Made by a program: the position numbers and the translations under genes. Positions 1-9,698 of a DNA stretch of 64,000 nt are shown in pieces. The first letter of the stretch is position 1, and the number at the start of each line of letters is the position of its first letter. The notes below the pieces were generated by a model. That model made no database searches. It was not told where the DNA came from and was given only the letters and a program-made list of their open reading frames with translations. The stretch is from Brachypterus glaber (taxonomy: Eukaryota > Arthropoda > Insecta > Coleoptera > Kateretidae): positions 22,520,945 through 22,584,944 of the forward strand of contig OY294049.1 in NCBI GenBank assembly GCA_958510825.1, given 5' to 3'.

Positions 1-1046
1 ATTTTTGTAGTGTTTTTTCATACAAATACTATTACTGTTTTTTATCTTTAATATTGCTTTCTGCAATAAAAAAGATTGGAAAAAATAGTTTCGGTAATTT
101 AATTTTAATGCGAAAATAACACAATGGAAAAATACAAATTAATTTTTACTCTCGGCTTTACAAATAAATTTAATTGCCCTAAAAAAGTTGGAAAAGAGAA
201 ATGGAAAAACAAAACCGGAAGTGAAAATTAATTATTTATGAATTGTAAATCCCAGCATTATATACCCTAGTTTGAGTAAAATTAATTTTACAAAATATAA
301 AATGTACTTATAAAGCACCATTCTTCTATTATAAACGATTTAGAGAAATAATAGCCAAACCTTTGTAAGTTTTTGACAAAGTTGTAAGTTTTTGCCAAAG
401 TTGTAAATTTTAATTTTTAACAAGTGTTCCTTATATTATAATTAAAATTTTTATGAAATGAAAAATGATTTTTTTTAATCTAAATCTATAAAAGCTATGC
501 CAACTAGGTATGAAAAATTTGCTTCTAAGAATATTCTAGGAAGGAAAGAATATTCTTAGAAATATCTAAGAATATTCTTAGAACATTTGTGCTGTCAGGG
601 TAGTTAAAAGCATTTTACTAGTAAAGTGATATCCTTAATATATGTACTATTCACAGCGCGTAAGCACTAGAATAGTATAATACTAATAAGCGCTAGAATA
701 ACATAATAGTAATTATAATAATTACATATAGAAAAGTATTATCTAAACCCTTAAACTGGCACTCGATTATAAAAAAAACACAATTTTAGTATGTATTTTT
801 TTACATAGGACAACATAAAAAATACAAAAAATAGTATTATCATTTTTTTTTCGCACACTTCGCCATGGTTTAACCATGGTACTTAGTACTTAGTACTAAT
901 AGTACTAAGCAAAGTTCTAGATCCAACCGTTTTCGAGAAAATTGCAATTAAAGAGGCAATTTTACGTTCTGAGCATAAAATAGGAACTAAAAAATGCACC
1001 AATAAAAATTGTAATACTGCAGGGTACTACATTGATACTTTTCATT
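1..1046. other. AT-rich gene-free DNA with repeat fragments
   Basis: I see no gene here. About 485-600 is the right end of a word-repeat element built from AAGAATATTCTT and ending in GTGCTGTCAGGG before TA. A stretch at 878-912 repeats AGTACT. Positions 925-1,025 match part of the foldback at 53.8-55.0 kb (the segment with TTTTCGAGAAAATTGCAA and ACGTTCTGAGCAT), so they are a fragment of that family. Confidence 0.6.
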
Positions 1047-2115
1047 ATATCGTCGGCTTACAAGTAAAGAGCACTAAGTCCAAAAACATGGTTTGGAGAT
1101 ATTGACAAATTTAACTTTCATTGTTGTTTTTTAATTTTTGTAATAATTGTTTTTGGAAAAAAACTACCGCAAATTGCAATTACATGTTTGGACATAATAA
1201 TCACCCAATTGCAGTTAAATAAAGAAAAATTAAAGTAGTTTAATTCAACTAAATTTGAAAAAAGACATGGACTTAGTGCCTTTTACTTGTAGGCCCACGA
1301 AATCGGCTTACAAGTAAAGAGCACTAAGTCAATAAAATAATATAAAAAACAACTATTTAAAATTAAAACCCTTCTATTAATTAAACGTAATGTATAATTA
1401 TAAAGTAAAAAACAAGATATTTACATAAATTTTCAAAAACTAGATTTTTAAAAGAAGGGTTTGGACTTTTTGATTGTTTAAAAAACGTTTCCAAAATTAA
1501 TAATAATAATTAATTAGTATTAATTATATGAAACTGCTTACTATTCCAGAACTAAGACAGTTTTCAGAGGCCATCGGCTGTGCCGGCAAAGAAGCATCTC
1601 CTAAATTTAATAATTATAATGAATCATTATTAATGATAAAACACTTCACGGTGCATTTCTAAGGGCTGTTTTCCGAACTTGCCGCGAACTTTAGTTTTTT
1701 TTTATATTCTTGTTATTTCTGTTCTGTCTCTATTCCATCAACTTTAACATAGCAAAATTTGAATTCGTTTGTCAGTACAATAAATAACGCGATATTGTAT
1801 GTTATAAATAAATCAAGCAATCATATTTTTATAAATTAACTCTTTTTAGAAAGTCGCTTAGTGCAGAAACATTTGAAATAATCTACAAGTAAAACGCACT
1901 AAGTGCACTAAGTGACTTAGTGCCTATTGCCAGATAAAATTTTAATCAAAATCAAATTGGTGCATTTTGTATAGTGGGTAACTCCCTTGGCAGTCCACCT
2001 AGAAGTTAGTTCGGTTTACCTATACATAGATCATCAAAAATTAATTACAGTGCCATTAAAATCCCATTTTTGCAAAAAAGTGACTTAGTGCCTTTTACTT
2101 TTAAGCCGACGATAT
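1047..2115. mobile_element. Foldback element with CACTAAGTC-rich inverted ends
   Basis: The left end ATATCGTCGGCTTA and the right end TAAGCCGACGATAT are exact inverse copies. The adjoining stretch (AGTAAAGAGCACTAAGTC at 1,064-1,081 against GACTTAGTGCCTTTTACT at 2,083-2,100) extends the inverted repeat imperfectly. The same block recurs inside at about 1,262-1,332 in both orientations and again near 1,888-1,925. It has no coding potential. It interrupts the 53.8-kb-type fragment that ends near 1,025. Confidence 0.6.
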
Positions 2116-2416
2116 ATTGTGGGTCCAATTACTAATAACCGAGATATTAGAATTTGAAACTTTGATATGTTCAGTAGCTAGCCGGCGCCACGGTGTGCGT
2201 TAACCCCTTCAGCTCCATTGTATCCACATATCAATTTTTTTAGGTATAGTAAAATTTACCTTAATATCCACGGTTGGATATTCGTAGGGGATTTTCCTTA
2301 AAAATTTTAATCTGGTGTAGGTCACTACCCAGATAGCACAAGTTTATACAATGGATATCCCCAGAATATCGTTTTGGGATTTACGACATCCCCAAGATAC
2401 CAAGATATACGATTTC

Positions 2417-2478
<62 letters not shown>
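2417..2478. repeat. (TA)n microsatellite
   Basis: An uninterrupted run of about 31 TA dinucleotides. It creates a spurious reading frame with poly-(Ile-Tyr). Confidence 0.95.
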
Positions 2479-2480
<2 letters not shown>

Positions 2481-2588
2481 TCTGGATAAACTTTGTTACT
2501 AAACGAGAAGCCGAGCGACTTCCGAACCGTATATCCCAAGGATATCCCGAAGGTATGTCCTGATATACTGTATGTCTATCCTAAAGAT

Positions 2589-2776
2589 AGCTACTAATTA
2601 TGTACAACTGTCCCCGACAAAAGTGGCTATCAAATAATATTGCTTTTATTATTTTTTTTGTGAAATTTTGCTATCAGCAGCTTGAACCTAGGTGCAAGTT
2701 ATTTAAATTTAAATAATAAAAGCATTACTATTTGATAGCCACTTTTTTGGGGACATTTGTACATAATTAGTAACTA
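2589..2776. mobile_element. Short foldback MITE
   Basis: The segment AGCTACTAATTATGTACAA at the left and its near-perfect inverse near 2,757-2,776 bound long arms that include AAGTGGCTATCAAATA and its inverse. The unpaired centre is about 60 bp. It is nested in the GGATATCC-word element. Confidence 0.65.
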
Positions 2777-3226
2777 GAGCACATGGGCTCGTCCATATTA
2801 AAGGACATTTATTTATTTTAGAGCAGTTACAGAGGGGCATGGAGAGACCCAAACAAGCTTTATGCTTATGCTAGGGGCTCTCCATTAATTTTGATAACAA
2901 ATAAATATACAAACATATTGAGAGGATATTTGAGGATATCTGGAGGATATTGTGTACTATATGGGAATACTTTGAAAAACCAGCTGGAGCCGAAGGGGTT
3001 AATAGTATACTAGTATTCATTGTAGATAAATTTTACTAGAACTATTGACTATTTCAAATGAGATTTAAAAGCACATACATTCATTTCAATGATTCACTCG
3101 TGCATAAAATTGGGTTTAGAAGTCGGTTACAAATTCTATAGTTCCACACTTATTTTATAGTTAAATAACTGTATTCTTTTTAACCTCGTTAATTTTGACT
3201 ATAAAATAAAGAAATTTACTACTGAT

Positions 3227-3500
3227 GGGAGTATAGCCGAGCGGGTTAGGACATATAATTCAAACCCTGACACGCCGGCTAGCATGAGTTCGATCCTCAC
3301 TTGCGCCGATTACCTGTTTCAGTTAACTAATAATTGAAATTTGACGAAGGCGTGGAACATATACACTCCCTATAAACGGGTTTGAAAGTCAGGTAAAGCC
3401 AGGGGGTCTCTATACTATAGTATATACTATAGTATGTATACTACCAGCCCACACAAGTTCTGGACTGGACTTGCCTAATTAAGTAGAATATTACAAGGTT
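3227..3500 (+). mobile_element. tRNA-derived SINE, copy 1
   Basis: The head has a good RNA polymerase III A box (TAGCCGAGCGGG, 3,234-3,245) and a B box (GTTCGATCC, 3,289-3,297), spaced as in a class II tRNA. The body continues about 170 bp past the tRNA part and ends in TTAAGTAGAATATTACAAGG. A second copy with the same body and tail lies at 3,893-4,150. The extra body shows it is a retroposon rather than a tRNA gene. Confidence 0.6.
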
Positions 3501-3589
3501 AACCCCTTCATAGTGCAGTGAAAATAAAGTTTACGTGAATAAAATGTGCTGAAAATTGATATTATCATATTGTATGTTTTTGGGTCGCT

Positions 3590-4410
3590 GAATCTGAATC
3601 CGAGGTCAGAATTTAAAAGTTAGCGTTCAAAATGGCGGATCCAATATGGCGGATTAGATATTTTAAAGTTGCACGGATTTGCTTGAAACTTGTTACTGGG
3701 CGGTTTTTGGGGCCGCTGATTACGAATCTAGTGCCAGTTTTCCAAAATTCAAAATGGTGGATCCAATATGGCGGTTTAGTTTATTTAAAGTTACTCGGAT
3801 TTGCTTGAAACTTGGTCCTTGGGGGTTTTTGGAGTCGCTGATTACGAATCTGGTGCCAGTTTTCCAAAATTCAAAATAGCGGATCCAATATGGGGGGATT
3901 GGTGTAGTGGTCTACCGTGTCTGTACATGACAAATCTACTAGCCAAAAGCGTGAGTTCGATTCTCACTGGCGCCGATTTGCCTTTTTCAATTAATTAATA
4001 ATTGAAATTTGGCTAAGGCGTAGGTGAAGTGGACACTCCCTATAAAAACTGGTTCGAAAGTTAGTATAAGCCGGTGGTTCCCTCTACTACTAGCCCACAG
4101 AAGTCCTAGACTTAGGGGTTTCTTAATTAAGTAGAATAGTTCGAGGTTAAACAAACATGTAAACATGTAATATGGCGGATTAAATTCTCCGAGAAACTTA
4201 AAAAAATCTAATCCGCAATTTTGAATCCGCCATTTTGAATTTTGGAAAACCAGATTCGTAATCAGCGACCCCAAAAACCCCTGAGTACCAAGTTTCAAGC
4301 AAATCCGAGCAACTTTAAAAATCTAATCCGCCATATTGGATCCGCCATTTTGAATTTTGGAAAATTGCCATCAGATTCGTAACCAGCAACCCCAAAAATC
4401 CCGTAGTGTT
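3590..4410. repeat. Foldback with 122-bp tandem units in its arms
   Basis: The left arm holds about 2.5 direct units of 122 bp, marked by AATGGCGGATCCAATATGG at 3,631 and its variants at 3,753 and 3,875. The right arm (about 4,165-4,410) carries the same unit inverted. SINE copy 2 sits between the arms. The segment CGCTGAATCTGAATCC near 3,595 also occurs at the ends of the GC-rich foldback at 34.5-36.0 kb, so the two are related. Confidence 0.6.
3893..4150 (+). mobile_element. tRNA-derived SINE, copy 2
   Basis: The A box-like TGGTGTAGTGGTCTA (3,900-3,914) and B box GTTCGATTCTC (3,955-3,965) precede the same body as copy 1, including ACACTCCCTATAAA, and the tail TTAATTAAGTAGAATAGTT. It lies at the centre of the 122-bp-unit foldback. 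Confidence 0.6.
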
Positions 4411-4570
4411 ACAAAATCATGGAAAATAAACTAAGGTTAACTGATTGTTTTAGATGCTGCTATAGCAGTCATACACATTAATGGCACGAACTTTTTTTGC
4501 CTCTAGGTCAATTACTTTGAAGGGGTTAAATAAACATGTGATGTAATGTGTGATGTAATGTAATATACAT

Positions 4571-4822
4571 GCACTGATAAAACAGTTTATTTGTGTGTAC
4601 AAAATATTTGGTTGGATATGGCCAATTGAATTATTTGGTTGTGACAAATAAATTTCTGTCAAATAAACTATTTTGTTCCCATTAATAAATGATTTTGAGA
4701 TTAAAATATTTATTTGCATGAACTAAATATTTATTTGACCCAAATAAAATTTGTTACTCGCAACCAAATAATTTAATTGGCCATATCCAAATAAATCAAA
4801 ATTATCTTTTTTATCAGTGTGT
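4571..4822. mobile_element. Short foldback MITE (CAAATAAA-rich)
   Basis: The ends are CACTGATAAAACAG and its inverse-like TTTTTTATCAGTGTG. The inner arms GGATATGGCCAATTGAA and TTAATTGGCCATATCC also pair. The interior repeats the word CAAATAAA. No gene. Confidence 0.6.
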
Positions 4823-5877
4823 ATATGTATTTTAAATTAACAAGTATTATTATATTTAAACAATTTTAAATTAAATCTACCTAATTTAAAATGTTTAGCT
4901 AAATTTTTAACTAATAATTGTTTTACGAAGAATGTCCATACATACAACATATCATGCACTATTTTGATAAATACTACATACCGTGAACGACTGTACGATA
5001 TGGGTGGATATTCGAATATATAGGCGTATATCTTAAAATTACTATAACTCGGATACTAATAATTCTACGACAAATAATTACAAAAAATTTATTAAACTAT
5101 TGTAAGAAAAAGAGTTGAAACTGTTCCAGCATAAGATTTACAAGATATTTAGAAAAACATCTTAAAACTCAATTTCCCGAAAATGGGATTTTTTGAGATA
5201 CGACAAACCAATACTGGGATGCGATTTGTATTGTTTTTTTTTTCATGGCAGCCATTAGGGAACTAAACGCTCATTTATGGCAGAAAATATACTAAAGTTT
5301 TCATTTTATAAGTGGATTTTCTGTTGAAGTTGTTCTAATTACGGTTTACAAGTGTTAGAATATGTTCGTGAAATACCGGGCAATCATGTTAATATAGTCG
5401 AAGATAATAAAGTAAACTTCTGGCAGCAAGTGCGGTCAGAAAGTGGCCATAATGTGGAGTTCGCAATGTGAAAATTATTTAGTCAAATGGGCATCAAAGT
5501 AGTACAAATTTACTCAGTTTCCCAATTATCTTCATTTCCTCGAAAATTCGAAATTTAGCTTCAACTTTAACATTAATGTCAATTAGATTACCCTTAGTTG
5601 AATAATTGACAATTTTGTTTTGGTTTATCAAAAGCATTTTTTTTAAATATGTTGGAGTGCATGATGGCATGAAAAGAAAAGGCATTTGAAAGGACCAAAC
5701 AAAATTATCTGATAATTTAGATTGCACGAAAATTATTTTGATGAATTATTTCATATAGTAAAAATTACTGTAACATTGAGTAGATCGAAAAATATAATAT
5801 TGTATACATTAAGAAGAAAAACAATAAATAAATGTATGTTAGTTGGTGTCCGCAGTATATATTCGTATTTTACTTAC
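4823..5877. other. AT-rich stretch without a recognised gene
   Basis: Only short reading frames with low-complexity composition occur. I see no splice-flanked conserved segment and no clear repeat structure. Confidence 0.5.
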
Positions 5878-6022
5878 GATGTATATCCAATTTCCAGCCA
5901 TCTTCCAAACCACTGTCAGAAATTTGATTTTGTTGTCCTCGACACGAAAGATACTTTCCACCATCTTCAACTGTTGGTGTAAATGTTAGTACACTTGTAG
6001 TGGTATTTCTGTCAGGGCTTGT
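5878..6022 (-). CDS. Single internal exon of a sidestep-like Ig-domain protein
   Basis: This 145-bp minus-strand exon is bounded by a polypyrimidine tract and CAG acceptor just above 6,022 and by a GTAAGT donor at 5,877-5,872. It encodes about 48 residues that read as the second half of an Ig domain: [19 protein letters not shown] supplies the D-x-G-x-Y-x-C pattern of strand F, followed by [11 protein letters not shown]. The form SVLTF-P---D-GK-L-C-----(E)DGWKL-I is, from memory, characteristic of insect sidestep/nephrin-like cell-adhesion proteins, which are cell-surface receptors in axon guidance. The usual Ala-Glu-Asn after the cysteine reads Gly-Gln-Gln-Asn. No other exon of the gene is recognisable in the window, so this is either one exon inside very long introns or an orphaned piece. 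The frame is open throughout. The Ig call is firm; the exact subfamily is an inference. Confidence 0.6.
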
Positions 6023-6192
6023 CTGCAATAAAAAAAAAGAGTACATACATGTAAGATGCCTGGTGCTCATCTATTTTTTTTATGTATGTATTTTTGGTTG
6101 GAAAAAAGAAAAGATACATTACATTTTTTATGTAATTTTATTTAACGTTTTTATGGGGTTTTTAAAATTTTCTTCTATTGTGAATAATAAGA

Positions 6193-6682
6193 AACAAATA
6201 AAAACTTTATTGCATTACATAATCATGCCAACGTTTCACCTAATATTTAGGCTTCTTCAGGGCTAAAGACATAAAAATTATAAAACTTTTTGGACATAAC
6301 TTGGACATTATAAACTGATTTTTTGGAAAAAAAATGTATATAAATAAAAATAAAAGAAATTAATAAATTAAAAACTTACCTAAATTATTAAATATGCATT
6401 AAAACAAACAAATTAAACAAAAACATTACATCAACAAACAAAATACACTGGACATTTTTCAACAGAAGAATACTCACTCACATTTAATAATTTAGGTAAG
6501 TTTTTAATTTATTAATTTCTTTTATTTTTATTTATATACATTTATTTTTCCAAAAAATCAGTTTATAATATACAAGTTATGTCCAAAAAGTTTTATAATT
6601 TTTATGACTTTAGCTCTGAAGAAGCCTAAATATTAGGTGAAACTTTGGCATGATTATGTAATGCAATAAAGTTTTTATTTGC
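6193..6682. mobile_element. Foldback derived from a Penelope-type terminal repeat
   Basis: Two arms of about 200 bp (6,193-6,397 and 6,483-6,682) are inverse copies around an 85-bp centre. Each outer arm carries CTGAAGA, a six-pair stem around AATATT, and GAAAC (minus strand 6,233-6,260; plus strand 6,616-6,643). This order is the same as in the terminal repeats of the Penelope-like element at 57.8-60.6 kb. A deleted relative lies at 50,450-50,620. There is no coding sequence. Confidence 0.55.
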
Positions 6683-6689
6683 TTAATTT

Positions 6690-7890
6690 TCGAGTGTTTA
6701 TCACAATTAACCCTAAATGAAAAAAATAAGATGATTTAAGCAAAAAAAAAAATGATTTTTTTCTATCTTTTATGAGAATGTAATACACAGTAAAAAGTCT
6801 GTAGAAATTATGATAACGTGTTACGTGTGTGAAATAAAGTATATTTGAGAGGCTATTTGTCTTCATTTTCCACCTAGGTCTTATCAGTTTTTGCGAAGTT
6901 TCTTGGTATTGGATTTGTTCTGCGAAATAGTATACGAAGTATAAGCTAATTCGTAAGTTATTTCGTGGTATAAAAAACTCAAGGTTTGACGTAAGAAAGA
7001 AATATAGCAACGGGAGTAGAAAATTCGCCTCACATTATAATATAATAAGAATGTTATTTCAAGAAAATGCAAAAATGTTGAAATATGAATATATACTACG
7101 TAGACGTGACGTAGTTAAAGTTATCCTACCACAGGCATTCTTTTTTCTGCATATCGCATTATGTTTTTCTGACATTGTTCTTATCTTGTTACATCTTTAT
7201 CCCAACTTGATGAAAATTTTAATATTACGACTTTTGTTTGGCTTTTCAGTCTATTTTCGGCGCGCCCTAAACAAATATCCATGGTCTAACTTTTCTTATT
7301 TACATACTTTTATCAATTTGAAATCGAGCTTTATTTACATTCTATTTGGAATCCAATTCAATGCTATTTAATAAGTAAACGAGGCGTAATACTCAAACGT
7401 GAAAATAAGTTCCTGATATTACCATGCTTATAATATTATTTTCCTATGAGTTATATTTTCCAGTTACTTTCGCATCTATACGTTTAACTATATCAAGTTA
7501 AATAGTGTACATTACTCTATAGAAAAAAACTGTTTTTTTTTACACTGGCGTACAGAATATTTTTCTCTCTACTAAAAACAAAAGAGTGTCCCCAGCAAAA
7601 AATATATATAAATCTGTAGTTATGTTATACAGATCAATTATCCATTTTGTATACACTCCAAAATATAATTTTTATTCTCTTGTGACCGTGATGGCCTACT
7701 CTCGGATGAAATCGGTATCAATCGTTTTGCTTTTAGAACACCATTCGTGACTTATTATTTGTGTAAGTGATATGCAGGGGATGGCATAAAATGTATACTT
7801 CTAAATGTATTCAAAATCGATGGAAAACTTGTATACCACTGTGCTCAAAACTCATTTAGATTGTTTACTGCTCCGTTCGTAAAATTATCA
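6690..7890. other. Gene-free AT-rich stretch
   Basis: Reading frames on both strands at 6,675-7,371 are short, rich in Phe, Leu, Tyr and Ile, and match no family I know. No repeat structure is evident. Confidence 0.45.
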
Positions 7891-8059
7891 TTTTTCTACG
7901 ACTGCTTTAGAAAGTAAGCAAATACACAAACCTTTCAAAGACAGAATTAATCCATTCTAGCTCTAGATACGGTATGAATATTCCGTATCAAGTGTTAAAA
8001 TAAGCACATGTAGTGCCATCTCTTGTTTATTAAAGTAAATAAAACTGTACCAAAATTAG

Positions 8060-8097
<38 letters not shown>

Positions 8098-8575
8098 CCA
8101 TAAAACATTGAATAATTTAATGCAATTTAAAGTTTTGCGTTAAAATTACATAAAGTTTATTAGTTTTTCTTAATATTTGACCAGTTTTTTATCAATTTAG
8201 TTAAAAAAATTAAAACTGCTCCATCTATTGTTAAATATTTAAACCTGATATCTGTCACAACAATCTGACATAACCTTCAATTTTTGCATTATAATTTGTA
8301 AATATCTGGTAAAATTAAATAAAAATCTTTTTTAACTACTGATTTGATAAAATTATTAAATAAAATTAATTGCTTTGTTTAAAAATATGTGTTTTGTTGC
8401 ATTTACAATGTCGAGTCAAACAAAAAACATTGTTTTTAAACTTGTCCCGAGTATGGAATAGTCATTATGGAATAGTCATTCCGCGCTCGCGGGACCGTCA
8501 TACTCGCCTGCCTATGACAAACTTTCCGCTCGCGCGGAATATTGTCTATTCCATACTAGTTATAGAATATACTAA
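7891..8575. repeat. Dispersed repeat, copy 1 (second copy at 17.6 kb)
   Basis: The segment beginning TTTTTCTACGACTGCTTTAG and ending near CTATTCCATACTAGTTATAG is repeated at 17,577-18,208 with the same order. Its right end is a CpG-rich inverted repeat (GTATGGAATAGTCA with CTATTCCATAC around CCGCGCTCGCGGG). Copy 1 carries a (TA)n insertion at 8,061-8,095. Confidence 0.65.
8061..8095. repeat. (TA)n microsatellite
   Basis: A run of about 17 TA dinucleotides within the dispersed repeat; the 17.6-kb copy lacks it. Confidence 0.9.
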
Positions 8576-9190
8576 TTTAGTGCTAACGGTTATTGATTCC
8601 GTCGGGTTTGAGGGACCGGTGATAATCATTATAATGGAGGAAATGTCAATTTTAAATTTTATAGGTTAGAAACTGTTATAGTTATATAGTCGTCTTTACA
8701 TGATTTATTTTTAATTGTTAATTCATCTTTTTTTATTATTTCTAGGGCCCTTATTAAGGCCATATGGTTTTCGTTCACTTGTTTAGATTTGCAAAAACAA
8801 AAACAGAAAACACCGACAGTGAGGTTAGGTATTTGAAATGACATTTCTCTCTTCCAGCTCGTTTTTTACAAAGACTGCTTTGACATACCTTTTGTTAAGC
8901 CTACTTACTCCAGAAAGAAGCAGTAAATTTGGCCTACTAATTTTTAAAAATTAGAGCTTCATCTAATAATAGTCAACTGTCTAGAGTCAGGTTAACTTTA
9001 TGCCCAATGTATTTTAATCAGGCCTTAATTAATTTTTTTCGTACATATTTTATAGAGTTTTGTTGAAACTGTTTTAAAATTAGGTATAGGATTTCATAAT
9101 TATTCAGCATTTCAAACTCAAAAGGCTGTTTTGTTATATCCTATCAAGGCCGTAGCTATGGGTTTAAAAATGGGGGACCCCCCCACCCAT
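8576..9190. other. Gene-free AT-rich stretch
   Basis: No conserved reading frame or clear repeat unit is seen. Confidence 0.4.
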
Positions 9191-9194
9191 CTTG

Positions 9195-9412
9195 ATAAGT
9201 TGTATATTTCATTGATCCAAATAAAAGTTGTATATATTTTATCATCTTGAACAGTTGTATACTTCATTGACCCAAACAGAAGTTGTATATTTTATCATCT
9301 TGAAAAGTTGTATATTTCATTGATCCAAAACAAAAGTTGTATATTTTATGGATTCAAATACAAAAGTCGTATATTGCAGGATTTTAAATAGAAAAGTTGT
9401 ATATTTCAAAAA
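9195..9412. repeat. Degenerate minisatellite (AGTTGTATATTT motif)
   Basis: The motif AGTTGTATATTTCATTGATCC or a variant recurs about seven times at intervals of roughly 28-55 bp. It precedes the assembly gap. Confidence 0.6.
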
Positions 9413-9498
9413 AAAAGGTGAGGACTTTTTTTTAGTCATTAACTTTTTTTGGAGGGAAAAAAAGTTGTAATTTTTTACCTTTTCCACGCCCACAAAAT

Positions 9499-9698
9499 NN
9501 NNNNNNNNNNNNNNNNNNNNNNNNNNNNNNNNNNNNNNNNNNNNNNNNNNNNNNNNNNNNNNNNNNNNNNNNNNNNNNNNNNNNNNNNNNNNNNNNNNNN
9601 NNNNNNNNNNNNNNNNNNNNNNNNNNNNNNNNNNNNNNNNNNNNNNNNNNNNNNNNNNNNNNNNNNNNNNNNNNNNNNNNNNNNNNNNNNNNNNNNNN
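9499..9698. other. Assembly gap (200 N)
   Basis: Exactly 200 N, most likely a placeholder of unknown true size. The right edge is already inside a 154-bp satellite monomer, so the array is probably longer than shown. Confidence 0.95.

Larger units (their letters stand above)
2328..2965. mobile_element. TA-flanked word-repeat element (GGATATCC word)
   Basis: It starts CCCAGATAGCACAA after TA. The degenerate right end TTGTGTACTATATGGGAATA resembles the inverse of that terminus. The interior is crowded with variants of the self-complementary word GGATATCC (for example 2,353, 2,531, 2,541, 2,915 and 2,935). It belongs to the group with ends CCCAGRTAGCA described at 26.4, 32.7 and 42.6 kb. Confidence 0.45.
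2200..3002. mobile_element. TIR element (TTAACCCCTTCAGCTCCA ends), composite
   Basis: The left end TTAACCCCTTCAGCTCCA is mirrored on the right by TGGAGCCGAAGGGGTTAA. The interior holds a second TIR element (about 2,328-2,965), a (TA)n tract and a small foldback. The same terminal word, GAAGGGGTTAA, recurs near 3,497 (inverted) and 4,519, so this is a family. No protein is encoded. Confidence 0.55.

Noticed and set aside
2351..2563. 70-codon frame
   Set aside because: It is created by the (TA)n tract.
3227..3311. Functional tRNA gene
   Set aside because: A and B boxes are present, but acceptor-stem pairing is poor and the sequence continues into a repeated SINE body found again at 3.9-4.15 kb.
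7051..7371. 106-codon frame with hydrophobic composition
   Set aside because: Low complexity, no conserved motif, and no exon borders; likely chance in AT-rich DNA.
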